Source: Acinetobacter sp. ANC 4910
Lineage (GTDB): Bacteria; Pseudomonadota; Gammaproteobacteria; Pseudomonadales; Moraxellaceae
DNA: 64,000 nt
NCBI RefSeq assembly: GCF_004331035.1
Contig: NZ_SJNT01000009.1
Coordinates: 1 to 64,000, forward strand
Direction of reading: 5' to 3'
In this document: piece by piece, positions 37,008 to 46,760 of the stretch
How positions within the stretch are numbered: the first letter of the stretch is position 1
Layout of the letters: each line of letters starts with the position of its first letter
Notes under the pieces: model-generated
The model's database searches: none
What the model was told of the DNA's origin: nothing
Seen by the model: only the letters and a program-made list of their open reading frames with translations
Made by a program: the position numbers and the translations under genes

Positions 37008-38237
37008 TTATGCACACTCCTTCAATTCTTGAGAAAATTTTTCTAGGGCTTGCTCAAAACGGCTTAGCCCTTCATCGATATCTTCAAATGGAATAATCAG
37101 TGAAGGCGTGAAACGGACAACATTAGGGCCTGCAACCAGTGCCAGTAAGCCTTGCTCGGCTGCCAAAGTGACAATATTTTTGGCTTGACCCGCATGTTCT
37201 GCCTTTAGGACACATCCAAGGAGTAAACCTTGACCACGGATTTGTTCAAAGACATTAAATTTCGCATTAATCTTATTTAGACCAGTGACAAAATAATCAA
37301 ATCGTTGCTGAACGCCTTCTAGAACTTCAGGCGTGTTGATAAATTCGAATACTGCATTTGCCACTGCACACGCCAATGGATTACCGCCATAGGTCGTCCC
37401 ATGATCCCCTACCGCATACATGTTTGCGTATTGATTCGTGGTAATCATCGCACCAATAGGGAAACCACCGCCTAAAGCTTTTGCAGTCGTTAAAATGTCA
37501 GGGGTAACACCTGTATTCATATAGGCATACAGTGAGCCAGTGCGACCAACACCTGTTTGGACTTCATCAAAAATCAGTACGGCGCCATGTTCATCACAAA
37601 GTTGACGCAAGCCTTTTAAAAATTCGATATCTGCAGGCAGTACACCACCTTCACCTTGAATAGGTTCAACAATAACAGCGCAAGTATTTTCATTAATCAC
37701 TGCTTTTGCCTGCTCTAAGTCATTAAAAGCAGTATGTTGAATACCTTCTGGTAAAGGTGCGAAATCTTGAGAGTATTTCGGTTGACCACCTGCGGTTACA
37801 GTGAATAACGTGCGGCCGTGAAATGCATTTTTAAAAGCAACAATTTGATTTTTATTTGCATGACCACTTAGCAAACCAACTTTTCGTGCCAGTTTTAAAG
37901 CGGCTTCATTTGCTTCTGCGCCCGAATTACAGAAAAACACTTTGTCTGCAAATGTATTTTCGACGAGCTGTTTTGCTAAATGAAGAACAGGTTCATTGGT
38001 ATAACCATTACCAATATGCCAAAGTTGAGTCGCTTGTTCAGTCAGGGCTTGTACCGCCACAGGGTGTGCATGACCTAAAGCATTTACTGCAATGCCACCT
38101 GCAAAATCAATATATTGCTTGTCATCCTGATCCCAAACCTGAGAACCTTGACCACGAACTAAGATGAAATTTGCTGGGGCAAAAACTGGAACCATCCAAT
38201 CATTAAAGTTTTGGCGTGTCAATGCTAAGTTATTCAT
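37008..38237 (-). CDS. astC: succinylornithine/acetylornithine aminotransferase
   Basis: This 409-residue class-III aminotransferase shows [81 protein letters not shown] and the PLP lysine in [16 protein letters not shown] start at ATG 38237 (MNNLALTRQ), which follows GGAG; an upstream in-frame start at 38297 would add residues with no family match. It is first in the operon astC-astA-astD. Confidence 0.92.
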   Translation of the reverse strand: MNNLALTRQNFNDWMVPVFAPANFILVRGQGSQVWDQDDKQYIDFAGGIAVNALGHAHPVAVQALTEQATQLWHIGNGYTNEPVLHLAKQLVENTFADKVFFCNSGAEANEAALKLARKVGLLSGHANKNQIVAFKNAFHGRTLFTVTAGGQPKYSQDFAPLPEGIQHTAFNDLEQAKAVINENTCAVIVEPIQGEGGVLPADIEFLKGLRQLCDEHGAVLIFDEVQTGVGRTGSLYAYMNTGVTPDILTTAKALGGGFPIGAMITTNQYANMYAVGDHGTTYGGNPLACAVANAVFEFINTPEVLEGVQQRFDYFVTGLNKINAKFNVFEQIRGQGLLLGCVLKAEHAGQAKNIVTLAAEQGLLALVAGPNVVRFTPSLIIPFEDIDEGLSRFEQALEKFSQELKECA

Positions 38238-38695
38238 TCTGCTGTCTCTCCAATATCTTCTAAATTCATTTTTTGGTTTTTCACCAAAATCGCTCAAGCT
38301 GCTTCCTAATGTTCCTGTGCGATGGACTTAAATTTCGTGTAGCTTTTCGTTATAGAAAACAAAAACTGACGTGGACAGTTTTTTTAGACCATGTGAAATC
38401 AAGGATTGAGGAAAAGTGCCTACAATCGCCTTACGAGTATGATTTTCTAAGTTTGTAGTCATCTATTTTTCCTTAACGACTGAAGCTTCCATATGCGCTT
38501 AAAAACCCTTAGAGATACATGTTGATCAACACGATATTGATTCGATCTCGAGCTGAATTTAAGTTTTACATGAAACTGAATCTTCAGCAGGCTTAGCGCA
38601 TTTGTATATTATTCAAAATCAAAATGACTTAAAAAATTTGTACTTTTTTCTAAAATGAATTATTTTTTTCCAAATTGACAATTGCAGGATGCAAA
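38238..38695. other. divergent promoter region of astC and the Lrp-type gene
   Basis: About 460 bases without a supported gene. It must carry promoters for both sides. I see no clean operator. Small frames here are shadows. Confidence 0.5.
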
Positions 38696-39118
38696 ATGAG
38701 TGAAATTGATCAAATTATTCTCGGTTTTCTAAAAGAAAATGCCCGAATGTCTGTCACAGATTTAGCGGAAAAAACGGGGGTATCTCGTCCGACTATCAGG
38801 AGCCGAATCGACTATATGGAAACATCTGGCATGATTACGGGGTATACCGTGCGCTACCGTCCAGATGTGGAAAAAAATATTATTCGCGCCTGGATGAGCA
38901 TTATGGTGGAAGGCACTAAAGCCAGATCAGTCATTAGCGAATTACGTCTAGATTCAGCAGTTGAACGCTTGCATAAAACCAATGGGAAATGGGATATTTT
39001 GGTTGAAATTCGAGCAGACTCTCTAGAAAACTTTGATAAAGTCCTAGAAAGAATTCGATGTATTTCTGGTATTTATAATAGTGAAACCAGTATCTTACTC
39101 TCAACTTTTAAAACCTAA
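38696..39118 (+). CDS. Lrp/AsnC-family regulator
   Basis: The 140-residue protein has the AsnC helix-turn-helix (IDQIILGFLKENARMSVTDLAEKTGVSRPTIRSRIDYME) and a RAM-type ligand domain (RAWMSIMVEG...GKWDILVEIRADSLENFDKVLERIR). ATG 38696 follows AGGA by 7 bases; an upstream start at 38675 lacks such a site. It is divergent to astC and is the natural candidate activator or repressor of the ast genes, perhaps sensing arginine (inference). Confidence 0.9.
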   Translation: MSEIDQIILGFLKENARMSVTDLAEKTGVSRPTIRSRIDYMETSGMITGYTVRYRPDVEKNIIRAWMSIMVEGTKARSVISELRLDSAVERLHKTNGKWDILVEIRADSLENFDKVLERIRCISGIYNSETSILLSTFKT

Positions 39119-39475
39119 TCTTAATAAAAATTACATTTAAGTATTCTCGTGATCAGAATGCTTAACAACCCTTGATATAGATGAATATTGGCTCTTCAAT
39201 CATATGAACTAAAATTCATCTACTTTCATGGATTGGTTTTTTAAAGTATTTTAATCAATAAAATTGTGCTATTAATTGAAGCGTTGCAAGCATTAAACAA
39301 ACTGATTTATTTAATGCTGAAGATGTTATTTAAAATACTATAAACAATGAAAATTTTAGATTTTCTAGGATTTATATTTAAGACTCAACTTATATAACAT
39401 TACGGGCAAGAAAATATGAAAAGTAATGTTAGGATATAAACGAGATAATCTTATACGTTACAAGGAGATATAAGT
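39119..39475. other. intergenic stretch, no gene seen
   Basis: AT-rich, with no supported frame or hairpin. The rhodanese gene's ribosome site CAAGGAG ends it. Confidence 0.5.
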
Positions 39476-39877
39476 ATGGCTGTATCACCATTAGAATTCT
39501 ATCAAGCCAAATTAAATTATGAAATGGACTCTTGGGATTTATTTGAAGCATTAAGTCAGGGACAAAAGATCATAGTTGTGGATGGGCGCAGCGAAATAGC
39601 TTATCAACATGAACATATTCCGCATGCTATTAATATCCCTCATCGAAGTATTACACAGCAGACATTGGCGCATTTGAACCAATCTGTGCTGTATGTAACG
39701 TATTGTGATGGTATTGGCTGTAATGCCTCGACCAAAACAGCGCTAAAAATGGCAACTTTAGGCTTTCAGGTTAAAGAACTGATTGGTGGTCTAGACTGGT
39801 GGAAACGAGATGGTTACCAAACAATGGGCGACAATGCTCGCGCAGGAACCAGTATTGATTGTGGTTGTGCAGGTTAA
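39476..39877 (+). CDS. rhodanese-like sulfurtransferase domain protein
   Basis: The 133-residue single-domain protein has VVDGRSEIAYQHEHIPHAINIPH and YVTYCDGIGCNASTKTALKMATLGF, where the Cys in YCDGIGC is the rhodanese nucleophile, then ELIGGLDWWKRDGY. The C-terminus has two further Cys (DCGCAG). It could carry persulfide sulfur in the cytosol. It precedes an MFS gene by 288 bases, so co-transcription is uncertain. Confidence 0.85.
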   Translation: MAVSPLEFYQAKLNYEMDSWDLFEALSQGQKIIVVDGRSEIAYQHEHIPHAINIPHRSITQQTLAHLNQSVLYVTYCDGIGCNASTKTALKMATLGFQVKELIGGLDWWKRDGYQTMGDNARAGTSIDCGCAG

Positions 39878-40165
39878 AACATCTAGAAGAAATTGTTCTA
39901 ATGCTAAAAGTCCAGTTTCCTCTATTCTTTTCTGATCGGTCTTGGATTTTATCACCTGTATTTCCACGATTAAATCTCGACTGCATCATGCTCTTTAATA
40001 AGTAGTTTAATGGCAGTGCTTATATGCTTTATGATGAAAATCAAATTTTAAAATAATAAAATACCGATAAAATGAATAAGGCAATAAAAGTTTTATTCGT
40101 ATAAGAATAGAATTGTATTGGTCTAAAAAGACTTTATTCACACCAACAAGCTAAGGATAGCGCGT

Positions 40166-41371
40166 ATGGATTTTAAGATACACGGCAAAGCCCATCACTT
40201 CTTTTCTTCACACGCAATCCTGATTATTACTTTTGCCCAACTTTTTGGAACATCCTTATGGTTTAGTGCAAATAGTGCAGCAGCCAATTTAATTCAAGAA
40301 TGGCACATTCGCATCGCTGATATTGGTTGGTTAACCAATGCCGTACAAGCTGGTTTTATCATTGGTACTTTCTTGATTGCCTTTACGGGTTTTGCAGATC
40401 GCTTTAAAGCAAGCTCTATTTTTACTGGTGCAGCACTGTTGGGTGCATTGTTTAATTTGTGTTTTGCTTGGTTAGCACAAGGTTTAATCGATGGCATGAT
40501 TTACCGCTTTTGTGTGGGGATTTGTTTGGCTGGCATCTACCCCATTGGGATGAAGTTGGTGGTGCAATGGGCACCTCATCGAGCTGGAGCAGTTTTGGCA
40601 CTTTTAGTCGCCATGCTCACATTGGGTACTGCATTACCCCATGCACTGAATGGCTTATCTGCCAATTTAAATTGGCATTATGTGATTACTTTCTCATCCA
40701 TTTTGGCATTAGTTGCCGCATTGCTTATTTTTATATTGGGTGATGACCAAAGTGCGAAAGTTGCTAAAAAAAACATGGCGACTGGAAATGCATTTCAGGT
40801 CTTTAAAATCAAAAAATTTAAAGCCTCCGCACTTGGATATTTTGGTCACATGTGGGAGTTATATGCTTTTTGGACGATATTGCCACTTTTTATTGCTCAC
40901 TCCGGCGTTTTAAAAGCCCTAGGCTTATCGAATGTACCATTGGCGACATTTTTAATTATGGCATGTGGTGCTGTCGGTTGTCTTTTAGGTGGATATTGGT
41001 CAAAAAAGTATGGTAGTGATCGCGTTGCTATGGGCGCTTTATTCCTTTCTGGTCTATGTTGTCTGATTTTTGCATTGGCTTGGCGTTATTTACCGGCGTG
41101 GTCACTGCTAATCGTTCTTATGGTATGGAGTGCATCTGTCATTGCAGACTCACCACAATTTTCTGCATTGGCTTCGGTTGCATGCCCACCAGAAAAACTG
41201 GGCGCAGCACTTTCTATTCAGAATTCTATTGGCTTTGCGATAACCATCGTATCCATTGCATTTACGACCTATGCTTTCGATCATATAGGTTTAGATTCTG
41301 CTTGGATTCTTTTGCTTGGTCCTGTTTTAGGTATCTTGGGCTTCTATAGGACGATGTCAAAAACTGAATGA
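40166..41371 (+). CDS. MFS transporter (CynX/nitrate-transporter-like group)
   Basis: The 401-residue protein has twelve predicted helices: AQLFGTSLWFSANSAAANLI near the start, GWLTNAVQAGFIIGTFLIAF, the loop DRFKASSIF and GICLAGIYPIGMKLVVQWAPHRAG, then a C-half with YWSKKYGSDRVA. The YPIGMKL and SANSA motifs place it with CynX-like or sulfur-anion-type carriers, but the substrate is open. A rhodanese gene upstream hints at sulfur or cyanate chemistry (inference). Confidence 0.8.
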   Translation: MDFKIHGKAHHFFSSHAILIITFAQLFGTSLWFSANSAAANLIQEWHIRIADIGWLTNAVQAGFIIGTFLIAFTGFADRFKASSIFTGAALLGALFNLCFAWLAQGLIDGMIYRFCVGICLAGIYPIGMKLVVQWAPHRAGAVLALLVAMLTLGTALPHALNGLSANLNWHYVITFSSILALVAALLIFILGDDQSAKVAKKNMATGNAFQVFKIKKFKASALGYFGHMWELYAFWTILPLFIAHSGVLKALGLSNVPLATFLIMACGAVGCLLGGYWSKKYGSDRVAMGALFLSGLCCLIFALAWRYLPAWSLLIVLMVWSASVIADSPQFSALASVACPPEKLGAALSIQNSIGFAITIVSIAFTTYAFDHIGLDSAWILLLGPVLGILGFYRTMSKTE

Positions 41372-41448
41372 AGTTTTGTTCTTAGCAAATGATTTTTGTC
41401 TAATTTTTTGATTTATATAAGTTAATTTTATGATTTAAACTGCTGTGA

Positions 41449-41487
41449 GATAGCTTATTCATATGTAATATCAATAAGCTATCTTTT
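41449..41487. terminator. bidirectional terminator
   Basis: GATAGCTTATT (41449-41459) pairs perfectly with AATAAGCTATC (41473-41483), followed by TTTT. It lies between the convergent MFS gene and vanP. Confidence 0.8.
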
Positions 41488-41510
41488 AAAAAGACTAGGG
41501 AAAAATCGTA

Positions 41511-42794
41511 TTAAAATTTAAAACTATAATCCACATTAATACGTGTTTCATTTGCTGAATGGAAGGTCATATTGGTTGGCATATCATTCCGATAATGAGA
41601 AAAACGTGTTCTAAGCCCCAAGCCTTTTAAACTCCCTTCTGGTATGCGATAACCCAGTTCAAACTCTAAAGACTCTTCTTCAAAACGTTGGCTGCCATAT
41701 GCTAATAAATCAATGTCATCCCCTTTGGCATAGCGTGTCATAAAGCGCAGACCATTGAGTGAAGTTTCACCTAGACGGACATTTTTAAAATCATAGTCAT
41801 AACGTAAAGAAACCACTTTTTCATCTTTATTTGAATAGTCCGAACTCATAAAATCTAGGGTAACTGGACTTTCAGCGCCTGATAAAAATGGCAGACCTGT
41901 ATTACCAAAAGACTGCATATAACCAATTGAGAGCGTATGTCCCTGTGTGTTGAGACCAAACAACCCACTGACGTGACGATTATCCACAGTGCCTATTTTT
42001 TCACTTCCCGTATCATTACTGTTAAAAAAGCGAACATCGGTTAAAAAATTGTACTGATCTGAAATGGGTTGCTTACCATTAATACCCAGAAATTGTTGCT
42101 GATAAATGTCCTGTAATTCAGCATGATACATACGGATGCGATAGGCATCACTGAGTTGATAAGCTCCCCCAAGCGTATAGAAATGATCAGTGGTTGCAGC
42201 CCGATCAAAACGATGATTGATATTATCAATACCCACATCGGTATAGTGAATAGAATCACGTTGGCGGACTTTATCGACATAAAACCCTTCCAATTGCAGT
42301 TTAGGAATTTCTGTAGAAACGAATCTCACACCACGATAAGTCTGCGGGAGTAGTCTTGCCGGCGAAGAAAATATTGTCGGAAGTTGCGGAACCAAATCTC
42401 CTACAAAAAGTTCATTTTTACTCAATCGGACTTTGCCCGTTACACCAATTTTTGCATAATAATCATCTCTTGAATTGTCCGAATTGACAGCTAATAAACC
42501 AGTCCGTGCGTAATCATCTGCTTGACTTCCCAATAAATTAAAACCAGCCATGGCAAGGACATCTACACCAAAGCCTATGGTTCCATCGGTATAACCCGAT
42601 TGTCCCTTAAAGATAAGACCCTGAGCCCAATCTCGAGCTGCTGTATAAGGATAAGGATCATTTTTATAATCCCGATCAAAATAGAAGTTGCGTAATGTGA
42701 TTTCGGCCTGACTGTCTGCAATGAACTGTGCATGTGCCATGTTGGCAAAAATTGGGCACAAGCAGATCCCCATCCATAAAGATGTCTTTTTCAT
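41511..42794 (-). CDS. vanP: OprD-family outer membrane porin, VanP-like
   Basis: The 427-residue protein has a signal peptide (ending MAHAQF), the OprD start AEITLRNFYFDRDYK and alternating beta-strand pattern to a terminal aromatic residue (INVDYSFKF). It is 33 bases after vanK in one operon. An Acinetobacter ADP1 porin gene beside the van genes is called vanP, hence the name. It probably lets vanillate through the outer membrane. It is a paralogue of hcaE in this window. Confidence 0.85.
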   Translation of the reverse strand: MKKTSLWMGICLCPIFANMAHAQFIADSQAEITLRNFYFDRDYKNDPYPYTAARDWAQGLIFKGQSGYTDGTIGFGVDVLAMAGFNLLGSQADDYARTGLLAVNSDNSRDDYYAKIGVTGKVRLSKNELFVGDLVPQLPTIFSSPARLLPQTYRGVRFVSTEIPKLQLEGFYVDKVRQRDSIHYTDVGIDNINHRFDRAATTDHFYTLGGAYQLSDAYRIRMYHAELQDIYQQQFLGINGKQPISDQYNFLTDVRFFNSNDTGSEKIGTVDNRHVSGLFGLNTQGHTLSIGYMQSFGNTGLPFLSGAESPVTLDFMSSDYSNKDEKVVSLRYDYDFKNVRLGETSLNGLRFMTRYAKGDDIDLLAYGSQRFEEESLEFELGYRIPEGSLKGLGLRTRFSHYRNDMPTNMTFHSANETRINVDYSFKF

Positions 42795-42827
42795 TTTTAT
42801 CTCAGCTTTTAATTGTTAAACAGATAT

Positions 42828-44174
42828 TTAGATTGATGTATTGAGTGAATAATTTTGAGTTTTTTGATGTCGATACACCGCTTTACCCAAGATTAAAATC
42901 AGGAAAATTGCCAAGATAAATACAATGCCGTAGTACGCATAAAGATGCTGTGGTGTCATACCCTGATCTAAAAATAGACCTGCTATGGTTGGAGATAAAA
43001 TGGCGCCAATACGCCCAAATCCAATTGCATACCCCACACCCCGACTTCTAATATCCGCTTCATAAATGGTCGGTGAAATTGAATAAAGTCCTGCAACACA
43101 GCCATTAATAAGTATACCGAGTAATAAACCGACCAGCAGTGCAATACTCACTTGTGATGAAACTGCAACAAATAGGAAAATACAGAGTGCTGTTAAGCCT
43201 AAAAATAAGCTGAGCGCGTAGAAAATTTTAATCCGTGAAGCTAAAAGACCAATAATTGCTGCACCAAAAATACCACCAATACTAATTAGAATACCTGTAC
43301 TGACGCCTTGATCTCGCGACATGCCCATCGCAATTAAAATTTTAGGTGTCCAACTCATCACAAAGTAGAAACCAAACATGACCAAGAAAAAGGCGAACCA
43401 TAAACACAAGGTTTGGAATCCTAGATGGCCACGAAACAGTTTCGCAACATCGCTGCCCTTTTGTTGTTCAACTTGTACAGACTCTGGCAGCACGTTTAAA
43501 GACATCAACTGCATACGTTGCAGAATCATATTTGTGTTTTCCAAGGCACGGACAGGTTTTTTTGCCAACAAATAATCAAGTGATTCAGGTAATAACCACA
43601 CAGCAAAAGCGAACATGATCAGCGTGGTCATACCACCCGCTAAAAAGACTGAACGCCAGCCCAAATGCTCAATTAAAACAAAGGTAAGTACGCCTCCTAA
43701 CGTTGCGCCAATACCATATCCTGTAGACATTAAGCTTACCGCTAGGCTTCTCCAACGTGCATTTGCATATTCACTTGCCAGTACGTTACTACTCGCCAAG
43801 ATCCCGCCAACGCCAACACCTGTAATGAACCGTAGTGCAGCCAACATACTATGACTTTGCACAAGCCCACATGCAGACATGCTCAACCCTGCAATAATCA
43901 AACAAATCAGAATTAAGAAACGGCGGCCAATTTTATCTGCTAATGGTGCCAAGAAAATGGAACCTGCGGCCATACCAAATAGACCCGCGCTGAGGAGTAT
44001 CCCGATTTGTGCACCAGACAAAGCCCATTCCGCAGATACTGACGGTGCTGTGAACGCCATCACCATGACATCAAAACCATCAATGACATTCAGAAATAGA
44101 CAAATCAGAATCACGAACCATTGGTAACGGCTCATTTTAGTATTGTTAATTTCGTCTAAAACATTTCTTTGCAT
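42828..44174 (-). CDS. vanK: aromatic acid:H+ symporter, VanK-like
   Basis: The 448-residue MFS protein belongs to the AAHS family: SRYQWFVILICLFLNVIDGFDVMVMAFTAPSV, LADKIGRRFLILICL, RFITGVGVGGILASSNVL and PESLDYLLAKKP. AAHS carriers import benzoate-type acids with protons. The ATG at 44174 follows GGGAG; the frame is open further upstream, but that would run through a VanR-type operator. It is divergent to vanA and cotranscribed with vanP. Confidence 0.9.
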   Translation of the reverse strand: MQRNVLDEINNTKMSRYQWFVILICLFLNVIDGFDVMVMAFTAPSVSAEWALSGAQIGILLSAGLFGMAAGSIFLAPLADKIGRRFLILICLIIAGLSMSACGLVQSHSMLAALRFITGVGVGGILASSNVLASEYANARWRSLAVSLMSTGYGIGATLGGVLTFVLIEHLGWRSVFLAGGMTTLIMFAFAVWLLPESLDYLLAKKPVRALENTNMILQRMQLMSLNVLPESVQVEQQKGSDVAKLFRGHLGFQTLCLWFAFFLVMFGFYFVMSWTPKILIAMGMSRDQGVSTGILISIGGIFGAAIIGLLASRIKIFYALSLFLGLTALCIFLFVAVSSQVSIALLVGLLLGILINGCVAGLYSISPTIYEADIRSRGVGYAIGFGRIGAILSPTIAGLFLDQGMTPQHLYAYYGIVFILAIFLILILGKAVYRHQKTQNYSLNTSI

Positions 44175-44351
44175 TGTGTAACTCCCAATTAGGAACGGAA
44201 ATACACACGACCATGTGGGAACACAACATTGGGTGATTATGCATATCCATATCCATAATTGCCTAGAAGGGATAATTAAGAATGAAAGTGATCCTCTATA
44301 CATAGAGATCATTTTTATGAAGCATCCTGCTCTTTTTCTATACTGTATAAT

Positions 44352-44359
44352 TGGATCCA
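44352..44359. promoter_or_regulatory. candidate VanR operator 1
   Basis: TGGATCCA in the context ATTGGATCCATA, 178 bases before vanK. GntR-type VanR of Caulobacter is known to bind ATTGGATCCAAT. Confidence 0.6.
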
Positions 44360-44486
44360 TAAAATCAACTAATTTATTTGGTTTTTTATATCACAGTTAA
44401 AAAACTATATAAATCAAATCATTAATTTGTAATTTTTATTAATATAAAGGCGAAAATGATTTTAAAATTTTCAAAATTAATATATC

Positions 44487-44494
44487 TGGATCCA
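44487..44494. promoter_or_regulatory. candidate VanR operator 2
   Basis: TGGATCCA in the context ATCTGGATCCATTT, in the middle of the vanK-vanA region. Confidence 0.55.
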
Positions 44495-44532
44495 TTTAAT
44501 AAAAACCTAAGCATCTAAATTTAACAGTGAAA

Positions 44533-44540
44533 TGGATCCA
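44533..44540. promoter_or_regulatory. candidate VanR operator 3
   Basis: TGGATCCA in the longer palindrome ATGGATCCAT, 46 bases from operator 2. Confidence 0.55.
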
Positions 44541-44647
44541 TAGTTGAATCTTATAAAAATACAAACTCTGTTGAAGTGAATAATTTTAGCGCCATTTTCA
44601 TAAAAAACACCCAAATCACATTTGACAAAACGATTAAAGAGACATAA

Positions 44648-44659
44648 ATTGGATCCAAT
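44648..44659. promoter_or_regulatory. candidate VanR operator 4 (perfect site)
   Basis: ATTGGATCCAAT is identical to the published VanR operator core from Caulobacter as I recall it. It ends 21 bases before the vanA start, where bound repressor would block transcription. Confidence 0.65.
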
Positions 44660-44680
44660 AATTGACACGGAGTCATCATA

Positions 44681-45757
44681 ATGTTCATAAAAAATGCTTG
44701 GTATGTCGCATGCCGCCCTGAAGAACTTCAAGATAAGCCATTAGGTCGTACTATTTGCGGTGAAAAAATTGTTTTCTATCGTGGCAAAGAAAATAAAGTT
44801 GCTGCTGTTGAAGACTTCTGTCCGCATCGTGGCGCACCACTTTCACTCGGCTATGTTGAAGATGGCAATTTAGTTTGTGGATATCACGGACTGGTCATGG
44901 GCTGTGAAGGAAAAACTGTAGCAATGCCAGCACAACGCGTGAACGGCTTCCCATGCAATAAAGCCTATGCTGTAGTTGAAAAAATGGGCTTTGTCTGGGT
45001 GTGGCCGGGTGAGAAAAATCTTGCAGATGAATCTAAACTTCCTGTACTAGAATGGGCCGATCATCCTGAGTGGAGTTATGGCGGAGGCTTATTTCATATT
45101 CAATGCGATTATCGCCTGATGATTGACAACCTCATGGACTTAACCCATGAAACCTATGTGCATTCCAGCAGTATTGGTCAAAAAGAGATTGATGAATCAC
45201 TGCCAATCACAAAGGTAGAAGGTGATCATGTCATTACCGAACGTTATATGGACAATGTGATTGCCCCTCCTTTTTGGCAAATGGCACTTCGAGGTAATCA
45301 TCTTGCAGATGATGTGCCTGTAGATCGCTGGCAGCGTTGTCATTTCTTCGCCCCTAGTAATGTACATATTGAAGTGGGTGTCGCACATGCAGGTCATGGT
45401 GGCTATGACGCACCAAAAGACAAGAAAGTGTCTTCAATTGTGGTGGATTTTATTACGCCTGAAACTGAAACTTCACATTGGTATTTCTGGGGAATGGCAC
45501 GTAACTTTCAGCCTGAAAATACAGAACTCACTGATCAAATTCGTGAAGGACAAGGCAAAATTTTTACTGAAGATTTGGAAATGCTGGAACAACAACAGCA
45601 AAACATTCTCAATAATCCCCAGCGTAAATTACTGATGCTGAATATTGATGCAGGTGGTGTGCAATCACGCAAAGTGATTGAGCGTTTGCTTGCCGAAGAA
45701 AGACAAACAACGGTAACTCGCCATACAGCACAAATTCCAAATATTCATGTGATTTAA
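44681..45757 (+). CDS. vanA: vanillate O-demethylase, oxygenase subunit
   Basis: The 358-residue Rieske oxygenase has the [2Fe-2S] ligands in CPHRGAPLSLGYVEDGNLVCGYHG (residues about 46-70) and the mononuclear iron His pair in DNLMDLTHETYVH. With VanB it oxidatively demethylates vanillate to protocatechuate and formaldehyde in the cytosol. The start MFIKNAWYVACRPEEL follows GGAG. It is 11 bases upstream of vanB, and a perfect VanR-type palindrome lies just before it. Confidence 0.93.
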   Translation: MFIKNAWYVACRPEELQDKPLGRTICGEKIVFYRGKENKVAAVEDFCPHRGAPLSLGYVEDGNLVCGYHGLVMGCEGKTVAMPAQRVNGFPCNKAYAVVEKMGFVWVWPGEKNLADESKLPVLEWADHPEWSYGGGLFHIQCDYRLMIDNLMDLTHETYVHSSSIGQKEIDESLPITKVEGDHVITERYMDNVIAPPFWQMALRGNHLADDVPVDRWQRCHFFAPSNVHIEVGVAHAGHGGYDAPKDKKVSSIVVDFITPETETSHWYFWGMARNFQPENTELTDQIREGQGKIFTEDLEMLEQQQQNILNNPQRKLLMLNIDAGGVQSRKVIERLLAEERQTTVTRHTAQIPNIHVI

Positions 45758-45767
45758 GGATAAAAAC

Positions 45768-46712
45768 ATGGACGTTATTATTGATAAAATTCATCAGCTT
45801 ACGCCCTCAATTCGTGCCTTTGAACTTATTCCCACATCTGGTTCGGCCCTGCCATCGTTTGAGGCTGGGTCGCATATTGATGTCCATCTTAAAAATGGAC
45901 TTACACGGCAATATTCACTTTCTAACTGTTCGAGTGAAAAAAATCGCTATGTGATTGGGGTGCTACACGATGAAAACTCACGAGGTGGTTCACGTTGCAT
46001 ACATAATGACTATCAAGAAGGTGATGTATTAAGTATTGGGCAGCCACGTAATTTATTTGCGCTACATAACCAAACACAAAAAGCAATGCTGTTTGCGGGT
46101 GGAATTGGAATTACCCCTATTCTTTCAATGGCCTACCGTTTAAAAGCACTAGAGATTCCATTTGAACTGCATTATTTTGTACGTAGTCATGAAATGCTCG
46201 CTTTTTATGGAAATTTAACCCAACACTTTGCAGATCAAGCTCATTTTCACATTCAAAACCAAGCTGATACTCAATGTGATATGGCAAAGGTATTGCAACA
46301 GCCCGATTCAAGTAAACACCTATATGTCTGCGGGCCAACAGGCTTTATGCAATTTGTCATGCAATCGGCTGAAACAGCGGGTTGGCAAGCCGAACAACTG
46401 CATCAGGAGCATTTTGTAGCACAGCAAAGCAAGCAGGAAAATGATGAAGCATTTACTGTGGAAATTGCTGGCACAGGACAGCGAATTGAAATTCATCCAG
46501 AACAGACCGTAACTCATGCCTTGTTAGCGCATGGTTTTGATGTGCCTGTGTCCTGCGAACAAGGCATTTGTGGTACTTGTATTACCCGTGTTGTTTCAGG
46601 TATTCCAGATCATCGAGATGTATTTATGACGGATGAAGAGCGTGCCTTGAATAATCAGTTCACACCTTGCTGCTCTCGCGCTAAATCCAAACATTTGGTG
46701 ATTGAGTTATAG
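45768..46712 (+). CDS. vanB: vanillate O-demethylase, ferredoxin-reductase subunit
   Basis: The 314-residue protein has an FMN/FAD-binding barrel (GSHIDVHLKNGLTRQYSLSN), an NAD-binding domain (LFAGGIGITPILSMAYRL, YVCGPTGFM) and a C-terminal plant-type ferredoxin domain with CEQGICGTCITRV and a late Cys. It passes electrons from NADH to the VanA Rieske centre. The operon ends at the hairpin 46726-46754. Confidence 0.93.
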   Translation: MDVIIDKIHQLTPSIRAFELIPTSGSALPSFEAGSHIDVHLKNGLTRQYSLSNCSSEKNRYVIGVLHDENSRGGSRCIHNDYQEGDVLSIGQPRNLFALHNQTQKAMLFAGGIGITPILSMAYRLKALEIPFELHYFVRSHEMLAFYGNLTQHFADQAHFHIQNQADTQCDMAKVLQQPDSSKHLYVCGPTGFMQFVMQSAETAGWQAEQLHQEHFVAQQSKQENDEAFTVEIAGTGQRIEIHPEQTVTHALLAHGFDVPVSCEQGICGTCITRVVSGIPDHRDVFMTDEERALNNQFTPCCSRAKSKHLVIEL

Positions 46713-46725
46713 GAACACTCGTTTT

Positions 46726-46758
46726 ACTCCTGCTCAAATGCATTGAGCGGGAGTTTCT
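46726..46758. terminator. terminator between vanB and vanR
   Basis: ACTCCTGCTCAA pairs with TTGAGCGGGAGT (one G-T pair) around ATGCA, followed by TTTCTTATT. It ends vanAB and perhaps, read on the other strand, vanR. Confidence 0.75.
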
Positions 46759-46760
46759 TA

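Larger units (their letters stand above)
44175..44680. promoter_or_regulatory. vanK-vanA divergent promoter region
   Basis: 506 AT-rich bases between two start codons, with four copies of the 8-bp palindrome TGGATCCA at 44352, 44487, 44533 and 44650. No other gene is credible here. Confidence 0.6.

Noticed and set aside
38238-38297. 20-codon N-terminal extension of astC
   Set aside because: The extra residues do not match the aminotransferase family, and ATG 38237 has a GGAG site.
44175-44360. 62-codon N-terminal extension of vanK
   Set aside because: The extension has no AAHS counterpart, crosses a VanR-type palindrome and lacks a ribosome site, whereas ATG 44174 follows GGGAG.
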